NCBI GenBank assembly: GCA_003695205.1
Contig: RFIO01000463.1
Coordinates: 1 to 5,425 of the forward strand
Direction of reading: 5' to 3'
DNA from: Deltaproteobacteria bacterium
GTDB lineage: Bacteria > Desulfobacterota > Desulfuromonadia > Desulfuromonadales > Geothermobacteraceae
DNA: 5,425 nt
Part shown: in pieces, positions 4,643 through 5,425 of the stretch
Layout: each line of letters starts with the position of its first letter
How positions within the stretch are numbered: position 1 is the first letter of the stretch
Made by a program: the position numbers and the translations under genes
The notes under the pieces: generated by a model
Seen by the model: only the letters and a program-made list of their open reading frames with translations
Told to the model about the DNA's origin: nothing
The model's database searches: none

Positions 4643-5425
4643 TCAGGTGAGCTTGCCGGCCAGTTGCATCATCATCTGGTCGATGGGCCGGATGCCGCTG
4701 GACAGGACCTCGTCCAGCCCGGTCAGGATGATCGAGCCGGATTTGAGACCGACCATTTTGGCGCATTCCCCGGTCAGCAGTGCCTCAACAGCGGAAGTGC
4801 CGAACCGGGCCGCCAGCAGCCGGTCGAAGGCGGAGGGCGAACCGCCGCGCTGATAGTGGCCGAGCACCATGACCCGGGTCTCGAAACCGATGCGGTCCTT
4901 GATCGAGTCAGCAATCTGCTGGGCGCTGCCGGCCCCCTCGGCTACCATGATAATCGAGTTGAAGCGCCCCTCCTGGTAACGTCGGCGCAGGTTTGTACAG
5001 ATCGCTTCAAGGTCGAAGGGCATTTCCGGAATGATGGCGTGCTCGGCCCCAGAGGCAACCGTGGCCGCCAGGGTCAGGTAGCCGCTGTCGCGCCCCATGC
5101 ATTCAACCACGAAGGCGCGGTCATGGCTCGAGGCTGTGTCCTTGAGGCAGTCGACGGCGTAGATGATATTGTTCAGGGCCGTGTCGACCCCCAGGGACAT
5201 TTCGGTGCAGGCGATGTCGTTGTCGATGGAGGCGGGAATGCCGATGACGCGGGCGCCACGTTCGGCCAGGGCCTGGGCGCCGGTTAATGAACCGCCACCA
5301 CCGATGACCACCAGCCCTTCAACGCCGAGTCCCTTCAGGGTGTCGGCGGCGATGGCCTGGCCGGCCTCGTCGTGCATCTCTTTGCATCGGGCACTCTGCA
5401 GGAAGGTGCCGCCGCGCTGCAGCAC
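4643..5425 (-). CDS. pfkA: 6-phosphofructokinase (ATP-type), N-terminus cut by window edge
   Basis: PfkA phosphorylates fructose 6-phosphate to fructose 1,6-bisphosphate, the committed step of glycolysis. The visible 260 residues align without gaps to E. coli PfkA from about residue 60 to the end, so about 59 N-terminal residues lie outside the window. The GTG at 5423-5425 is an internal Val codon, not the start. Conserved active-site residues, in E. coli numbering: Arg72, Asp127 and Asp129 (IDND), Arg162, Met169 and Arg171 (MGR), Glu222, Arg243, His249 and Arg252 (QRGGSP). Gly104 and Ala124 (not Asp and Lys) point to ATP rather than pyrophosphate as donor. Oddly, Asp103 is Gly (GGGGS, codon 5294-5296) and Thr125 is Ser. 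In the allosteric site Glu187 is kept but Arg154 is Lys, Lys213 is Arg and Lys211 is Glu. No terminator is visible in the 76 bases before the small membrane gene, so they may share a transcript. Confidence 0.95.
   Translation of the reverse strand: MLQRGGTFLQSARCKEMHDEAGQAIAADTLKGLGVEGLVVIGGGGSLTGAQALAERGARVIGIPASIDNDIACTEMSLGVDTALNNIIYAVDCLKDTASSHDRAFVVECMGRDSGYLTLAATVASGAEHAIIPEMPFDLEAICTNLRRRYQEGRFNSIIMVAEGAGSAQQIADSIKDRIGFETRVMVLGHYQRGGSPSAFDRLLAARFGTSAVEALLTGECAKMVGLKSGSIILTGLDEVLSSGIRPIDQMMMQLAGKLT

Noticed and set aside
4592..5287. 231-residue + strand frame opposite pfkA
   Set aside because: It is a shadow of pfkA, whose - strand frame carries the conserved active-site motifs.
1..5425. 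CRISPR array, tRNA or rRNA genes, insertion sequence ends
   Set aside because: I saw no regularly spaced direct repeats, tRNA cloverleaf, rRNA-like sequence or transposase coding on either strand.

Overview
The window is GC-rich throughout and shows strong G/C bias at third codon positions. It carries housekeeping and hydrogenase-maturation genes next to c-di-GMP/HDOD-type and cNMP-fold signalling proteins. This fits a free-living anaerobic or facultative proteobacterium. I lean towards a Desulfuromonadales-type deltaproteobacterium (now Desulfobacterota), but that placement is inference from gene style and intergenic style and was not tested by any search.

Layout. Positions 1-438 hold no gene I can support. 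This stretch is a pyrimidine-rich, hairpin-rich spacer that looks like a dispersed intergenic repeat, followed by the hypF leader. Two genes then run on the + strand: hypF (439-2718), the carbamoyltransferase that makes the cyanide ligands of [NiFe]-hydrogenases, and, after 64 bases, a YuxH-type EAL-HDOD signalling protein (2783-3964). The spacer between them can fold into a hairpin that buries the second gene's ribosome binding site. Three genes run on the - strand from the right edge: an edge-truncated ATP-type 6-phosphofructokinase (pfkA, 4643-5425), a small single-helix membrane protein of 51 residues (4411-4566), and a 148-residue stand-alone cyclic-nucleotide-binding-fold protein (3968-4414). 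The small protein's stop codon overlaps the start of the cNMP-fold gene in an ATGA arrangement. The two gene blocks converge with only 3 bases between their stop codons.

How the genes fit together. hypF acts in hydrogenase assembly; no hydrogenase or other hyp gene is visible here, so it looks detached from a hyp operon. The HDOD protein has lost most EAL catalytic residues and is probably a protein-interaction or c-di-GMP-related regulator. On the other strand, pfkA, the small membrane protein and the cNMP-fold protein could form one transcript, because I see no terminator between them. The last two look translationally coupled, suggesting a membrane peptide working with a soluble sensor-fold protein.

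Most interesting points: the phosphofructokinase has Gly where the family has the metal-binding Asp (GGGGS instead of GGDGS); a hidden small membrane-protein gene is coupled to a degenerate cNMP-fold protein; the repeat-like structured element lies upstream of hypF; and a hairpin with a tandem G-A motif covers the HDOD gene's ribosome binding site.
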